NCBI RefSeq assembly: GCF_041224425.1
Contig: NZ_JBGFGL010000067.1
Span: 124,001 to 188,000 of the forward strand
Origin: Psychroserpens sp041224425
GTDB taxonomy: Bacteria; Bacteroidota; Bacteroidia; Flavobacteriales; Flavobacteriaceae
Direction: 5' to 3'
DNA length: 64,000 bases
Shown: one piece after another, positions 15,503 through 24,573 of the stretch
How the letters are laid out: each line of letters opens with the position of its first letter
Position numbering within the stretch: position 1 is the first letter of the stretch
The notes under the pieces: generated by a model
Told to the model about the DNA's origin: nothing
Database searches by the model: none
What the model saw: the letters and a program-made list of their open reading frames with translations, nothing else
Position numbers and translations under genes: made by a program

Positions 15503-17905
15503 ATGACATTAATCAAAAGATGTTTTGTAATAGTAGGACTGCTATTACTCACAACCACATGCTCTGAAGACGATAACTGGAACACTGATAATCCACCCAT
15601 CAACCAACAGCAAAATTCTAATTTTTCCGAAAACTTTGGAAGTCCAATAAACGCTCGTTTCATTGGAAAAGTCATCAATGAAGCTAACAATCCAATTTCT
15701 GATGTGACCATTATGGTTGGTAATACTATAACCACAACAGATGCCAATGGTGTTTTTTCAGTTGAAAGTGCTTCGGTGTTTGAAAAGTTTGCTTACATAA
15801 AAGCATCTAAAGATGGTTTTATCGATGGCTCTAGAGCTATCGTGCCTTCAGATGGTATCAATCAGGTAACTATTATGTTATTAGATTTAGACACCACGGC
15901 AAGCATCAATTCTGGAGAAACGAGTACTGTTAATTTGCCTAATGGTGCTCAAGTAGTTTTTGATGGAGCCTTTGAAGATGCACAAGGCAATCCTTATTCT
16001 GGTGCAGTAAAAGTGACCTTAAAGCATTTAAACCCTGATTCTAATGTCATGGAAATGCAAATGCCAGGTATGTTGTTTGCAGAAAACACCAATGGTTCAG
16101 CCCGAATATTAGAAACATATGGAATGATTGCTGTAGAAATGCGTAGTACTTCAGATGAAGAACTCAATTTAGCTAATGGCAGTTCTGCACAAATCTCAAT
16201 ACCTATGCCTTCAAGTGTCAACAACGCTCCAAATACAATTCCGTTATGGTATTTTGACGACGAAGGTGGTTATTGGAAAGAGGAAGGACAAGCCACCTTA
16301 CAAGGCAATAACTATGTTGGTAATGTTTCACATTTTACTTTTTGGAACTGGGACTTTGATTATCCTTTTGTTCAATTGTGTATAACACTAACTGATATGG
16401 ATGGGAATGTTTTGCCTTATACAGCCCTAGACCTTTATTCACCTGCATTGGCATCAACAGGTACCTATGGCTATACCAATGGTTCAGGTATTGAATGTGG
16501 TTTAGTTCCTGCTAACGATGAATTAACACTTACAGTTCCTGCTTATGGATGTGTCAACAATGACTTCAGTACTGCAATCGGTCCTTTTTCAACAGATCAG
16601 AATATAACGATACAAGTGACTGATGCTGATGCTTTGACTACCAATTTTATTGGTGTATTCAACGATTGTGATGGCAATCCAATTACAAATGGTTATATGC
16701 AATTGTTTTATAACGATTCTACCCAAACCATTCCAATTGATAATGGCATCATCGACTTAACAATCGATTACTGCAGTAGTGATACAAGTTACTCTGCATT
16801 GGTTGTCGATTTGTTAGGTAGTCAAACCACAGATGTAACAACAGGTGATTTTGTACAACCAACAACAGATTTAGGGACACAATTATCTTGTGTGGACCTG
16901 GTTGATAGTGATGGTGATGGAATTTTGGATATTGATGAAGATGTCAATGGTGATGGTAATTTAGATAACGACGATACTGATGGTGATGGGATACCTAATT
17001 ATTTAGATGAAGATGATGATGGTGATGGCGTTAATACTGCTGATGAAGATCGTGATAATGATGGTAATCCTGCAAATGATGATAGTGATGGTGATCAAAC
17101 ACCAGATTATTTGGATGCTTTAGACGTTTTGATTTATGCATCTGAAATTTCTGGAACTGGCTGTGCACCTAATATTGAATATGATTTTAATGTCATTATT
17201 GATCAAGTATATGGAGAACTTATCAATAATACCTATGCATTTTATCTTTTGGAACCTGATGCGGTTGCAGGTATAAATCCGATACCAAATCCTTTTATTG
17301 ATGACGGTTCCACAAATTCAATCTTTGTGAAAGCAACAAATATCTTATCCAATCAATCTGATATTTCCGAGATATATTTGTTTGAAATCTATGCAGATTC
17401 AGATCAAGATGGTTTAACCGACTGTGAAGAAACTACAGGAGTAAACAGTAACAATTCAAATTGTGATCCTAACGGTAATATTACAGATCCAAACGATGCT
17501 GATAGTGATGATGACGGATTTGATGATTGCGAAGAAGCTGAAGCTGGTACAGATCCAAATGATGCTTCAAGTTTTCCTGATATAATAGATAGTGATGGTG
17601 ATTCGGTTTTAGATAGTCAAGAAGCTATTGATGGTACAGATCCTAATGATGTTTGCGATTACAATGAAGCCAATTTTGATTATAGTTTGGCTACTAACGC
17701 TTGGTATAGTGCCAATTGTGATGGCGATTTTCATATAAACGAATGCGATCCAAGTCCGTTAGATCCTTGCGGATTTGAATTTGGATTTTGCGATTTTGCA
17801 CCAACAACAGCTGAATGGGATGCTCTAGACTGTGATAGCGATGGTGTTTCCAATGGTGTTGAAATGACCAACGGTACAGATCCTGGTGATCCTACAGATA
17901 ATTAA
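15503..17905 (+). CDS. Large surface lipoprotein with carboxypeptidase-regulatory-like domain and TSP3 repeats
   Basis: An 800-residue lipoprotein (Cys20 in LLTTTC). The N-terminal part (about 50-115) resembles a carboxypeptidase regulatory-like beta-sandwich (IGKVINEANNPISDVTIMV). The middle holds further beta-rich domains. From about residue 470 come Asp-rich thrombospondin type 3 repeats (DSDGDGILD, DTDGDGIPN, DDDGDGVNT), which bind calcium, and more near the C terminus (DSDGVSNG). No T9SS sorting tail is visible and it ends TDPGDPTDN, fitting lipid anchoring. The role may be adhesion or cell-surface architecture. Confidence 0.85.
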   Translation: MTLIKRCFVIVGLLLLTTTCSEDDNWNTDNPPINQQQNSNFSENFGSPINARFIGKVINEANNPISDVTIMVGNTITTTDANGVFSVESASVFEKFAYIKASKDGFIDGSRAIVPSDGINQVTIMLLDLDTTASINSGETSTVNLPNGAQVVFDGAFEDAQGNPYSGAVKVTLKHLNPDSNVMEMQMPGMLFAENTNGSARILETYGMIAVEMRSTSDEELNLANGSSAQISIPMPSSVNNAPNTIPLWYFDDEGGYWKEEGQATLQGNNYVGNVSHFTFWNWDFDYPFVQLCITLTDMDGNVLPYTALDLYSPALASTGTYGYTNGSGIECGLVPANDELTLTVPAYGCVNNDFSTAIGPFSTDQNITIQVTDADALTTNFIGVFNDCDGNPITNGYMQLFYNDSTQTIPIDNGIIDLTIDYCSSDTSYSALVVDLLGSQTTDVTTGDFVQPTTDLGTQLSCVDLVDSDGDGILDIDEDVNGDGNLDNDDTDGDGIPNYLDEDDDGDGVNTADEDRDNDGNPANDDSDGDQTPDYLDALDVLIYASEISGTGCAPNIEYDFNVIIDQVYGELINNTYAFYLLEPDAVAGINPIPNPFIDDGSTNSIFVKATNILSNQSDISEIYLFEIYADSDQDGLTDCEETTGVNSNNSNCDPNGNITDPNDADSDDDGFDDCEEAEAGTDPNDASSFPDIIDSDGDSVLDSQEAIDGTDPNDVCDYNEANFDYSLATNAWYSANCDGDFHINECDPSPLDPCGFEFGFCDFAPTTAEWDALDCDSDGVSNGVEMTNGTDPGDPTDN

Positions 17906-17928
17906 AGAATGGTACATTTAATAGTAAA

Positions 17929-17955
17929 GGGAAAGCATTGTGCTTTCCTTTTTTT
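17929..17955 (+). terminator. Terminator after the TSP3 lipoprotein gene
   Basis: GGAAAGCA and TGCTTTCC form an 8-bp stem with a 3-nt loop and a following T run. The T run touches the stop codon of the convergent DUF1361 gene. Confidence 0.8.
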
Positions 17956-18607
17956 ATGCTTTTAATGAAACAGACTTCAATAGCCAATAGGTGATGCCCA
18001 AAAAACAACCAAACATTATTGTGAATAACCAAGCTTCAGTGTTGGGTTGAACAATGATTTTCAAAGTATCTGAAAAGATTGCTGAGGGCTGATTGATTAT
18101 TTCCCAAGAATTGTAACGTAAAAAGCGTCCGAGATAGATTCCAAAAGCTGTGAGTCCAAATACAGTAAATACAATTGGTGCTATCAATTTTGGTCTGATG
18201 TAATGCACTAGAAGTTCTTCCATATCCAAAAGCGAAAGGTAAAAGAGGATTAATCCGTTTAAGGCAAATGACAAAATGACCAACACATCCAGCCATAAAA
18301 GCGAATTATTGGAGTTGCTTATGTGAAATAAATCGGTGGTTATATAAGGCGCATTAGGCAAAAACAAAAGCCATATCATAAATGTTGCCAAGAATGTTAA
18401 TTTATTCATTTTTGGCTTGCTTACCATTATAGTTGTAATAGCGAATGGAATTACAGCAAGAAATAAATTCCATACTAAAAACAAGAGATAAAACGATTGA
18501 TGAAGTTTTGCTCTCACCATTAATAATACAATGCTCAAGGTTAAGGACAAGGATAGTAAAGCCATCATTTTGAAACGGTTGATAAAAAGTGTTTTTAAGG
18601 TTTCCAT
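17954..18607 (-). CDS. DUF1361 family membrane protein
   Basis: A 217-residue protein with about seven hydrophobic segments. The motif FLPNAPYITTDLFHI (about residues 80-96) is the hallmark of DUF1361. No function is established for the family. It overlaps the upstream DUF2809 gene by 13 bases, which in turn overlaps a third membrane-protein gene, so the three are translated from one transcript. Confidence 0.88.
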   Translation of the reverse strand: METLKTLFINRFKMMALLSLSLTLSIVLLMVRAKLHQSFYLLFLVWNLFLAVIPFAITTIMVSKPKMNKLTFLATFMIWLLFLPNAPYITTDLFHISNSNNSLLWLDVLVILSFALNGLILFYLSLLDMEELLVHYIRPKLIAPIVFTVFGLTAFGIYLGRFLRYNSWEIINQPSAIFSDTLKIIVQPNTEAWLFTIMFGCFLGITYWLLKSVSLKA

Positions 18608-18975
18608 ATTGAAGTTTTTAAGTCAATAATTAAAATGGTTAAGGTGCCTAAAGCATAGGCTATAAGATCTGATATATGAAAGGTGCTTCCCAAGATGAGA
18701 TTGGCTAGGGTATTTTGTCTTAGTTTAAAAAAATCCAAAAGATTGAAAAGTTGTAAAAACTCTACGGCAAATGCTATACAGAGTACTATTATAGCTAAGC
18801 TAATCGGACGAATGTCTTTAATACTCTTTATGGCACAATACATTAAAATCACCACCAAAAAGTCTCCAAAAGTATGACGAATAAAACCTGTTTTTAAGGT
18901 TAAGGCAATGGCAATTTCAATCACCAAAATGACGAGGCTAATTATAAAGTAGACAGTATTGAACTTAAGTGTCAT
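18595..18975 (-). CDS. DUF2809 family membrane protein
   Basis: A 126-residue protein with four membrane helices. The segments FGDFLVVILMY, FAVEFLQLFN and LGSTFHISDLIAYALG fit the DUF2809 family, a VanZ-like group of unknown role. It is the middle gene of three overlapping membrane-protein genes (4-base overlap upstream, 13-base overlap downstream). Confidence 0.87.
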   Translation of the reverse strand: MTLKFNTVYFIISLVILVIEIAIALTLKTGFIRHTFGDFLVVILMYCAIKSIKDIRPISLAIIVLCIAFAVEFLQLFNLLDFFKLRQNTLANLILGSTFHISDLIAYALGTLTILIIDLKTSIWKP

Positions 18976-19313
18976 ATCAAAATATTATAATAAGGAAACG
19001 TAATAATCATGTACATATATAAAATAGCAATAGGGATATTTAGCAGCATCATAAAGCATGTTTTTATGACTTGGATTCTCTGTGACGGATTGAATATTCC
19101 ATAGCCTATCAACATTATAAAAATTATCAAATTCACAATAACCATTATTAAAATACAAGCAAAGGCAAATTCAATCGCTAGAAAGCCTTCACCAAAGTAT
19201 AGGTATAACGATAATAGAGAAGTGCCTATGACAAAACTAATTAACGCTATGGCTTGTCCGAATTCGTGAATATTATTTAGCATACGTTTTAATTTAAATG
19301 AAACCTCGTTCAT
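18972..19313 (-). CDS. Small three-helix membrane protein
   Basis: A 113-residue protein with a polar N terminus and three hydrophobic helices (about 20-40, 45-70 and 85-108). Its stop overlaps the next start by 4 bases, so it is the first gene of the DUF2809-DUF1361 unit. No family was recognised. The upstream creD gene on the same strand ends 41 bp away. Confidence 0.72.
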   Translation of the reverse strand: MNEVSFKLKRMLNNIHEFGQAIALISFVIGTSLLSLYLYFGEGFLAIEFAFACILIMVIVNLIIFIMLIGYGIFNPSQRIQVIKTCFMMLLNIPIAILYMYMIITFPYYNILI

Positions 19314-19354
19314 TTCAAGAAATGAAAGCGGAACGAGGTCACACCACCAACTAA

Positions 19355-20746
19355 TTAATCGTTACTCCAATCAATTTTCCTTGAGACAAACATGACGATG
19401 GCAAGGATGATAAAGAGTCCAATACTACCAACGAGTAGAGCATAATTTTCCAATTGAATGATCACATAGATGAACGCATACAAAGCTGTCAAAGAAGTGC
19501 CAATCAAGACGGAAAACTTGTTACTCTTTAAAATAGACCTTGAATATAAAGTGATTAAGGCCACAACCGCTATTCCTGCTACGAGATAAGCGTTAAGGAA
19601 ATTACTGTGTTCAGAAATAGAAACCAATAAGGTATAGAACATAGTCAATGCCAAGCCGATCATTAAATATTGGAAAGGATGGATTTGTATTTTGCTCATG
19701 GTTTGAATCAAGAAGAATATGAGAAAAGTGAGTGCGATCACTAAAAATCCATATTTAGCAGAACGTTCACTTTTTTGATATTCATCGACCATGACCATAA
19801 ACTTTGTTCCGAAGGCAAACTCCCTAAGATCTGGAATGTTGTTTAAATGTTGTTGTGAAAAGGCACGATTGATGTGAAGTACTTTCCAATCTGCTTTAAA
19901 TCCGTCTTTTGAGATTTCCTTGGTTTCATCATTAGGTAGATAATTACCAATGAAACTAGGATCAGCCCAATTGGAAATCATCTTCATGGTCGTAGTTTTA
20001 CCAATTGGTATCAAATCAATTTGTTCAGTCCCATTAAAAACTATTTGGATATTGAATGTATCATTGTGGTCATCTGAAAGGTCTTCTGCTTTGATAAAAC
20101 TCGATTCTAAAATATCCAAGCGATTATGACTATTGGAATTATTGTTGTAATTGCTTTGGAAACTGTACTCCTCTGCATTCATTTTCAAAACCATTTCACT
20201 TCTGATACCTTTCAAGTTTGAGGTTTTTATGATGATGGAAGCTTTATCCCAAATGATATCTTCGGTTTTGATGCCTTTTGCATCCAGATTAGCTGGAATG
20301 AATTCTCCTGAAAAATCCATGACAGTTGTAAATACAGCCGATTCAAAATTGCCTCTTTTTAAAGGTTTGGAATCTACATTGGCATCAGTATGTAAACTCT
20401 CTGGAAAGATATAAGCGTAATTGATGTGCGTTTCGGTCTCCTTAAAATAGGTCTTGGTTTTTTCGTTATAGGTCTTGGTTTCCGAATAGGTTTTATAAGG
20501 TAGTTTTAAAATGGGTCCATATACAACGACATTATTTCCCCATTTTTCATTGATTTCCTTTACGACATCTGCTTGTCGTAAGGCACGTTCGTTAATCAAG
20601 CTATTGATGTAAGATAGTGGTATGAGTAAGACAATAATTAAAAATCCAACCATAAGCATGCGTGCTGTGATTGAGTTTTTTAACCAATAAAAAAATTTGT
20701 TTGTTTGAGGTTGCCGATTTGGTTGAGGTGTGTTTGACTGTTCCAT
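19355..20746 (-). CDS. creD: CreD family inner membrane protein
   Basis: A 463-residue protein of the CreD family. An N-terminal membrane helix (about 28-50) is followed by a periplasmic region starting LINERALRQADVVKEINEKWG, typical of CreD, and a C-terminal block of six helices (about 335-455). CreD relates to envelope integrity and, in some bacteria, to beta-lactam response; its biochemical role is unknown. Unlike the enterobacterial cre operon there is no CreBC two-component system; the gene follows a small winged-helix regulator and has a palindromic operator 16 bp before its start. Confidence 0.92.
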   Translation of the reverse strand: MEQSNTPQPNRQPQTNKFFYWLKNSITARMLMVGFLIIVLLIPLSYINSLINERALRQADVVKEINEKWGNNVVVYGPILKLPYKTYSETKTYNEKTKTYFKETETHINYAYIFPESLHTDANVDSKPLKRGNFESAVFTTVMDFSGEFIPANLDAKGIKTEDIIWDKASIIIKTSNLKGIRSEMVLKMNAEEYSFQSNYNNNSNSHNRLDILESSFIKAEDLSDDHNDTFNIQIVFNGTEQIDLIPIGKTTTMKMISNWADPSFIGNYLPNDETKEISKDGFKADWKVLHINRAFSQQHLNNIPDLREFAFGTKFMVMVDEYQKSERSAKYGFLVIALTFLIFFLIQTMSKIQIHPFQYLMIGLALTMFYTLLVSISEHSNFLNAYLVAGIAVVALITLYSRSILKSNKFSVLIGTSLTALYAFIYVIIQLENYALLVGSIGLFIILAIVMFVSRKIDWSND

Positions 20747-20761
20747 GTTTTTTAATTAAAG

Positions 20762-20780
20762 TACTTTGAAATACAAAGTA
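20762..20780 (-). promoter_or_regulatory. Operator upstream of creD (TACTTTG-N5-CAAAGTA)
   Basis: A perfect 7-bp inverted repeat, TACTTTG-AAATA-CAAAGTA, lies between the regulator gene and creD. An identical half-site pair with a different 5-nt spacer occurs at 21770-21788, ahead of the first gene in the unit. Shared flanks (AAG on the left, AA on the right) suggest one regulator binds both. Confidence 0.75.
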
Positions 20781-20796
20781 AAGAGTTAAAAAAATA

Positions 20797-21090
20797 TTAT
20801 TGTTTATGTATTAATTTTTCAAGGGCTTCAATATGTTTTTTAAATTCTGCTCTACCCAATTTGGTGGTAGAGTAGCGTGTATTTGGTTTTCTCCCGATAA
20901 ACTGTTTTTCAACTTCAATATAGTTGGCATTTTCCAAGGCTTTGGTGTGACTTGCCAAATTACCATCGGTAGCACCTAACAATTCTTTCAATGTATTAAA
21001 ATCAGCATATTCATTTACCATTAAGACCGACATGATTCCCAATCGGATTCTATGGTCAAAGACTTTGTTTATGTTATTTATGATGCTCAA
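20797..21090 (-). CDS. Winged-helix transcriptional regulator of the creD unit
   Basis: A 97-residue single-domain winged-helix protein (HTH_34/MarR-ArsR-like). It includes DHRIRLGIMSVLMV, a recognition region LKELLGATDGNLASHTKAL and a wing with FIGRKPNTRYSTTKLG. The start is TTG (21088-21090), with no ATG before residue 20, which lies inside the first helix. It lies between a membrane-protein gene and creD on one strand; both flanking genes have identical operator half-sites, so it probably regulates this unit and itself. No ligand domain is visible. Confidence 0.9.
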   Translation of the reverse strand: MSIINNINKVFDHRIRLGIMSVLMVNEYADFNTLKELLGATDGNLASHTKALENANYIEVEKQFIGRKPNTRYSTTKLGRAEFKKHIEALEKLIHKQ

Positions 21091-21154
21091 ATCGAGTTCA
21101 AAATTTAGAGGTTAAAGTTAAAGGTTTTTCAGCCATTATGCTGACACCTTAAAT

Positions 21155-21763
21155 TTATCGTTTATCGTATTTGAAATGCATCCAAGTTCCATAAACGATA
21201 TGCATGATTCCAAAACCTGCGACCCAAAACCAAAATCCATAACTCGGTACTACAGCACATATCAAGCCTAATATAATTTCAGTAAAACCTAAATAACGAA
21301 TATCGCCTAAGCTATATTTAGACGCATTAATCAATGCCAAACCATAAAATATCAACATCAAAGCAGCTGTATGTCCATAACGTTCTTGATTTAAGATGAT
21401 CAGTATGTAAATACCACCAGTAACCAAAGGAATTAAAAAATTAATCAATAGACGTTTTGATGAGCTATCCCAAATTTTTTCACCATTTTTCTTTGCCTTT
21501 TTGGTCGTCAAGATGATGCCTGTTAAGATACTTAAAGCCGCAACACCTAAAAGAATACCAACACAAATTCTAAAGACATAGCCATCTAATATAAGATAGC
21601 CTCTTACCGAATTTGACACTAAGTAATAGGCAATGGCTGCACCAACAAGGGCATATATTCCAGCTAAAACTCCTGAAAGACCACTTAATGAAATAAATCG
21701 TGATGATTTGTTCATCATAGATTTAATCTCTGTGATATCGTCTAAATATTTTTTGGATTCCAT
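21155..21763 (-). CDS. Multi-pass membrane protein, first gene of the creD unit
   Basis: A 202-residue protein with about six hydrophobic segments after a short cytoplasmic N terminus (MESKKYLDDITEIKSMMNKSS). The start at 21763 is chosen because the in-frame ATG at 21784 lies inside the operator palindrome. No named domain is recognised, but genes like this often accompany the same winged-helix regulator in Flavobacteriaceae, to my memory. It is 64 bp upstream of the regulator gene and likely starts the three-gene transcript. Confidence 0.8.
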   Translation of the reverse strand: MESKKYLDDITEIKSMMNKSSRFISLSGLSGVLAGIYALVGAAIAYYLVSNSVRGYLILDGYVFRICVGILLGVAALSILTGIILTTKKAKKNGEKIWDSSSKRLLINFLIPLVTGGIYILIILNQERYGHTAALMLIFYGLALINASKYSLGDIRYLGFTEIILGLICAVVPSYGFWFWVAGFGIMHIVYGTWMHFKYDKR

Positions 21764-21769
21764 ATAAAG

Positions 21770-21788
21770 TACTTTGAATTGCAAAGTA
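21770..21788 (-). promoter_or_regulatory. Operator upstream of the creD-unit membrane protein
   Basis: TACTTTG-AATTG-CAAAGTA, a perfect 7-bp inverted repeat, ends 6 bp before the start codon at 21763. It matches the creD operator at 20762-20780 in both half-sites. Confidence 0.75.
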
Positions 21789-21869
21789 AATAAATATAAT
21801 TGATTTATCGACTATAAATTTTTGTTAAATATTTGATGCCGAAATTGTTTTTATGGATTTTTTTGAGAG

Positions 21870-23642
21870 TCAACTCAATAGTTGGGAAATCAGTGATACA
21901 CTAAATATTGTAAGCATAAACCAGCCAATAAAACCTTGAATAATGGCAAGATATCTTGGTAAACCTTTTATTGGTATCTCTCCAAAGCCAAGCGTGCTAA
22001 AGGTATTGATGCTAAGCATTAGCGCGTTGAGAAACTTGATTATGATGTCGTAAAGAATAGCAATAATGAAAACAAAGATGATAATCAGCCCTTTCCACCA
22101 TTTGTGTTTTTTTGGAACATCTTTCCATGTTCCTTTGAGGATATCAAAACGCTTTAAGATACTGGAAGTGAATTTTGAACCCAAAATAGACCAGCGATAC
22201 AAAGGTAAAGCCGTGGCTTTGAAAAACTTTGGTGTCGTATGTTTTGAAGTTTCAATATAGTTTTTGAATTCTTCGTATTCTAACATTTTTTTTCTGGTCT
22301 CGTCTTGATAGATTTCATGCATTCCAGAATCTACATTCAAATATTTCATAAAGAAATTATAGCGATTCATGATTCTGTTTTTTCCGTTAGAATCCCAGTC
22401 ATTTGGAAAAAGAAAGTAGAATAGCGCGAAGATCAAAATAACATACATCGAAATAACTATCGCTTTACTGGGTTTGGTTCCATAATCTGAAAACATACCG
22501 ATAAAACGATTGATTTGCCATTGAAAAAATGTATCAAAATTTCGGTTTGCTTTATAATCATGTTTTAATCGATCAGTTTCTAAGTCTTTTATAGCAACAT
22601 AGACAGCATTTGCAGATTTAAAGTCTCTTTTAGATCTGTAATTTTTTTCTAACTTCTCCAAGTTCTGAACATAGGAGGTAAAAAATATATTATCTTCAAG
22701 AATTCTCTTGTTTGCATATTTTTTTACGTCCATTGAATCAAGTTTAAAAAACTTAATTTGAAAATCGGTTTCAGCATATAGAAATTTATCTTTTAGGTCT
22801 TCCCAAGAATAAAATCCATTTTCAGTAAAATCAATACTTGTAAAATAATTGAACTTGTTGCCTTCAATTGTTGTGTAATCATTTACCTTCATATTGAAGG
22901 GAAACATAGTGTATCCAAATCCATGGAAGGAATTGTTCTTAAAATTGCCAGGGAAAGTACTAAATTGTATTTGGTGGTAATTATTGTAAATGTCATTACT
23001 TTGGAAAGTACTTAAGTTTGAACAAATTAGTGGAGTGCTAAAAAATTTCCGTTCCAAATTTCTATAATCGAAAACGTTTGATAAAACCATAATAGACCCT
23101 TGTGAATTATCATTAACCTTATAATAATTTTCAAAAAAAACATGAGATACTACTTTGTTATTTTTAAATAAGAAGGTTGTAGAAAAATTATAATAGGGTG
23201 CATATTTTGTAAATCTTTTATCTAAATTCTTAGGTATGGTAGGTGGCGGATTTTTATTTTCATCATAATTTACCCAAAAGGTCAGATCTCCTTTGAACGT
23301 AGAAGCTTCTACGCATAACGCCATTGAGTTTATTATTTCTACTTCTTCATTAAAACTTAAATAGTTGAGTGAGCCTTTTCGGTCAAAATGAACATAATCT
23401 AATTTTATTGGCTTATTAATGACAATTGTATCTCGTTTAGAATTTAAAGAATCTAACTTTTTAAAGCGCTCATCTGTAGATTCATTAAATACAATTAATG
23501 CTTCAGATAATGAAAAAACAGAATCTTTTGACGTTTCAATTGCATCGAAAAAATCTGTATAAGACATTTCCTTTAGTACAGTATCCTGTCCGTGAATAAA
23601 AATGGATAGTAAGCAAAACAGTAAGGTTACAAATGATTTCAT
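21870..23642 (-). CDS. Ion channel with large exported N-terminal region
   Basis: A 590-residue protein with a signal peptide (ending IHGQ), about 370 exported residues, then a two-helix ion-channel core. A membrane helix lies at about residues 393-412, a cytoplasmic segment at about 415-510, and the pore unit at the C terminus with SINTFSTLGFGEIP, where TLGFGE (550-555) corresponds to the potassium filter TVGYGD. The region at about 190-280 has phenylalanine- and asparagine-rich stretches that look like short beta-solenoid rungs. It would be a potassium-type or nonselective channel with an external sensor domain. It is monocistronic. Confidence 0.8.
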   Translation of the reverse strand: MKSFVTLLFCLLSIFIHGQDTVLKEMSYTDFFDAIETSKDSVFSLSEALIVFNESTDERFKKLDSLNSKRDTIVINKPIKLDYVHFDRKGSLNYLSFNEEVEIINSMALCVEASTFKGDLTFWVNYDENKNPPPTIPKNLDKRFTKYAPYYNFSTTFLFKNNKVVSHVFFENYYKVNDNSQGSIMVLSNVFDYRNLERKFFSTPLICSNLSTFQSNDIYNNYHQIQFSTFPGNFKNNSFHGFGYTMFPFNMKVNDYTTIEGNKFNYFTSIDFTENGFYSWEDLKDKFLYAETDFQIKFFKLDSMDVKKYANKRILEDNIFFTSYVQNLEKLEKNYRSKRDFKSANAVYVAIKDLETDRLKHDYKANRNFDTFFQWQINRFIGMFSDYGTKPSKAIVISMYVILIFALFYFLFPNDWDSNGKNRIMNRYNFFMKYLNVDSGMHEIYQDETRKKMLEYEEFKNYIETSKHTTPKFFKATALPLYRWSILGSKFTSSILKRFDILKGTWKDVPKKHKWWKGLIIIFVFIIAILYDIIIKFLNALMLSINTFSTLGFGEIPIKGLPRYLAIIQGFIGWFMLTIFSVSLISQLLS

Positions 23643-23735
23643 GGTTGGTATTCAAAAGTAATCTCAATAAAGATATATAATTTATTGTAAGAAAATTTTC
23701 CTTTCCTTAATTTGTAATGGACTAATAAACTAGAG

Positions 23736-24095
23736 ATGAATCCTGCTGAAGCCTATATTCTTAAACAAAAAGAACCCTTCAAGTCTATCTTGTTGCACTT
23801 ACAAGTTTTAATTGAACACACGTTTCCTGAGGCTGAACTGAAGTACAAATGGAAAATCCCATGCTACTACGTTGATAAACGACCAATTTGTTACCTCAAC
23901 CAAAGTAAAGATTATGTCGATGTTGGCTTGTGGCATTCAGCACATCTAACAAAGCATACTGAACATTTGGTTTCTGAACATCGTAAAGTCGTAAAATCCT
24001 TACGGTATAAATCTCTGGAAGATATAAATGATGCTGTTTTTATTGCTGTGATGGAAGAGGTCGCAAGCCACAAAAACAAATCATTTTTGAAGTAG
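23736..24095 (+). CDS. DUF1801 family protein
   Basis: A 119-residue cytoplasmic protein fitting the DUF1801 (YdhG-like) fold. It has ELKYKWKIPCYYVDKRPICYL and a region ending YVDVGLWHSAHL, and a C-terminal helix after SLRYKSLEDI. The family has a known fold but no clear biochemical role. It ends 1 bp before the convergent GNAT gene. Confidence 0.87.
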   Translation: MNPAEAYILKQKEPFKSILLHLQVLIEHTFPEAELKYKWKIPCYYVDKRPICYLNQSKDYVDVGLWHSAHLTKHTEHLVSEHRKVVKSLRYKSLEDINDAVFIAVMEEVASHKNKSFLK

Positions 24096-24096
24096 G

Positions 24097-24570
24097 CTAG
24101 AGGTCTTTGTAAACGATATAATTTTCTAAAATGACATCTCTAACAGAAACTTTTTGTTTTTTCTCTACCTCATAAAAATGAGAATCAAAAAAAGGTAAGG
24201 CTGTAATGCTAACATCAGATTTTATACGTTCAAATCCGTTCATGCTTACACGAGATTCCATGATGCGCAACAATTTTGAAGCGATTGTTTTGCCTTGAAA
24301 ATCTTTATGTACAAACAAGCCATCTAAATAGTTGCCATCTTTCAAATATGAAAACCCAACAATTTGATTATCGAGCTCAGCAACTAAAAAGTAAAGGGAT
24401 TTAATACGTTTTTCCCATTTTTTAGTTTTGTCTGCTCCTGAAGCCCAAGCTTCAACTTGTTTTTCAGAATAATCCTTAGAATTCACATTCCTAATGGTAT
24501 CTCTAAAAAGTGCCGTGATTTCAGGAAGATCCTCTAAAGTAGCTTCCCTAAATTCTAAATCCTCTAACAT
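24097..24570 (-). CDS. GNAT family N-acetyltransferase
   Basis: A 157-residue protein with the GNAT fold. It opens with LEFREATLEDLPEITALFRDTI and holds the acetyl-CoA motif VHKDFQGKTIASKLLRIME (V-x-x-x-[QR]-G-x-[GA] type) at about residues 93-110. The acceptor is unknown. Its start is only 4 bp from the kdsA stop on the same strand, so the two are co-transcribed; no functional link is evident. Confidence 0.9.
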   Translation of the reverse strand: MLEDLEFREATLEDLPEITALFRDTIRNVNSKDYSEKQVEAWASGADKTKKWEKRIKSLYFLVAELDNQIVGFSYLKDGNYLDGLFVHKDFQGKTIASKLLRIMESRVSMNGFERIKSDVSITALPFFDSHFYEVEKKQKVSVRDVILENYIVYKDL

Positions 24571-24573
24571 GAT

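Noticed and set aside
16900..17120. Short tandem-like DNA repeats rich in GATGGTGAT.
   Set aside because: They encode Asp-rich thrombospondin type 3 repeats of the lipoprotein and are not a separate DNA element.
21764..21784. Upstream ATG for the first gene of the creD unit.
   Set aside because: It lies within the operator palindrome at 21770-21788; the ATG at 21763 follows it directly.
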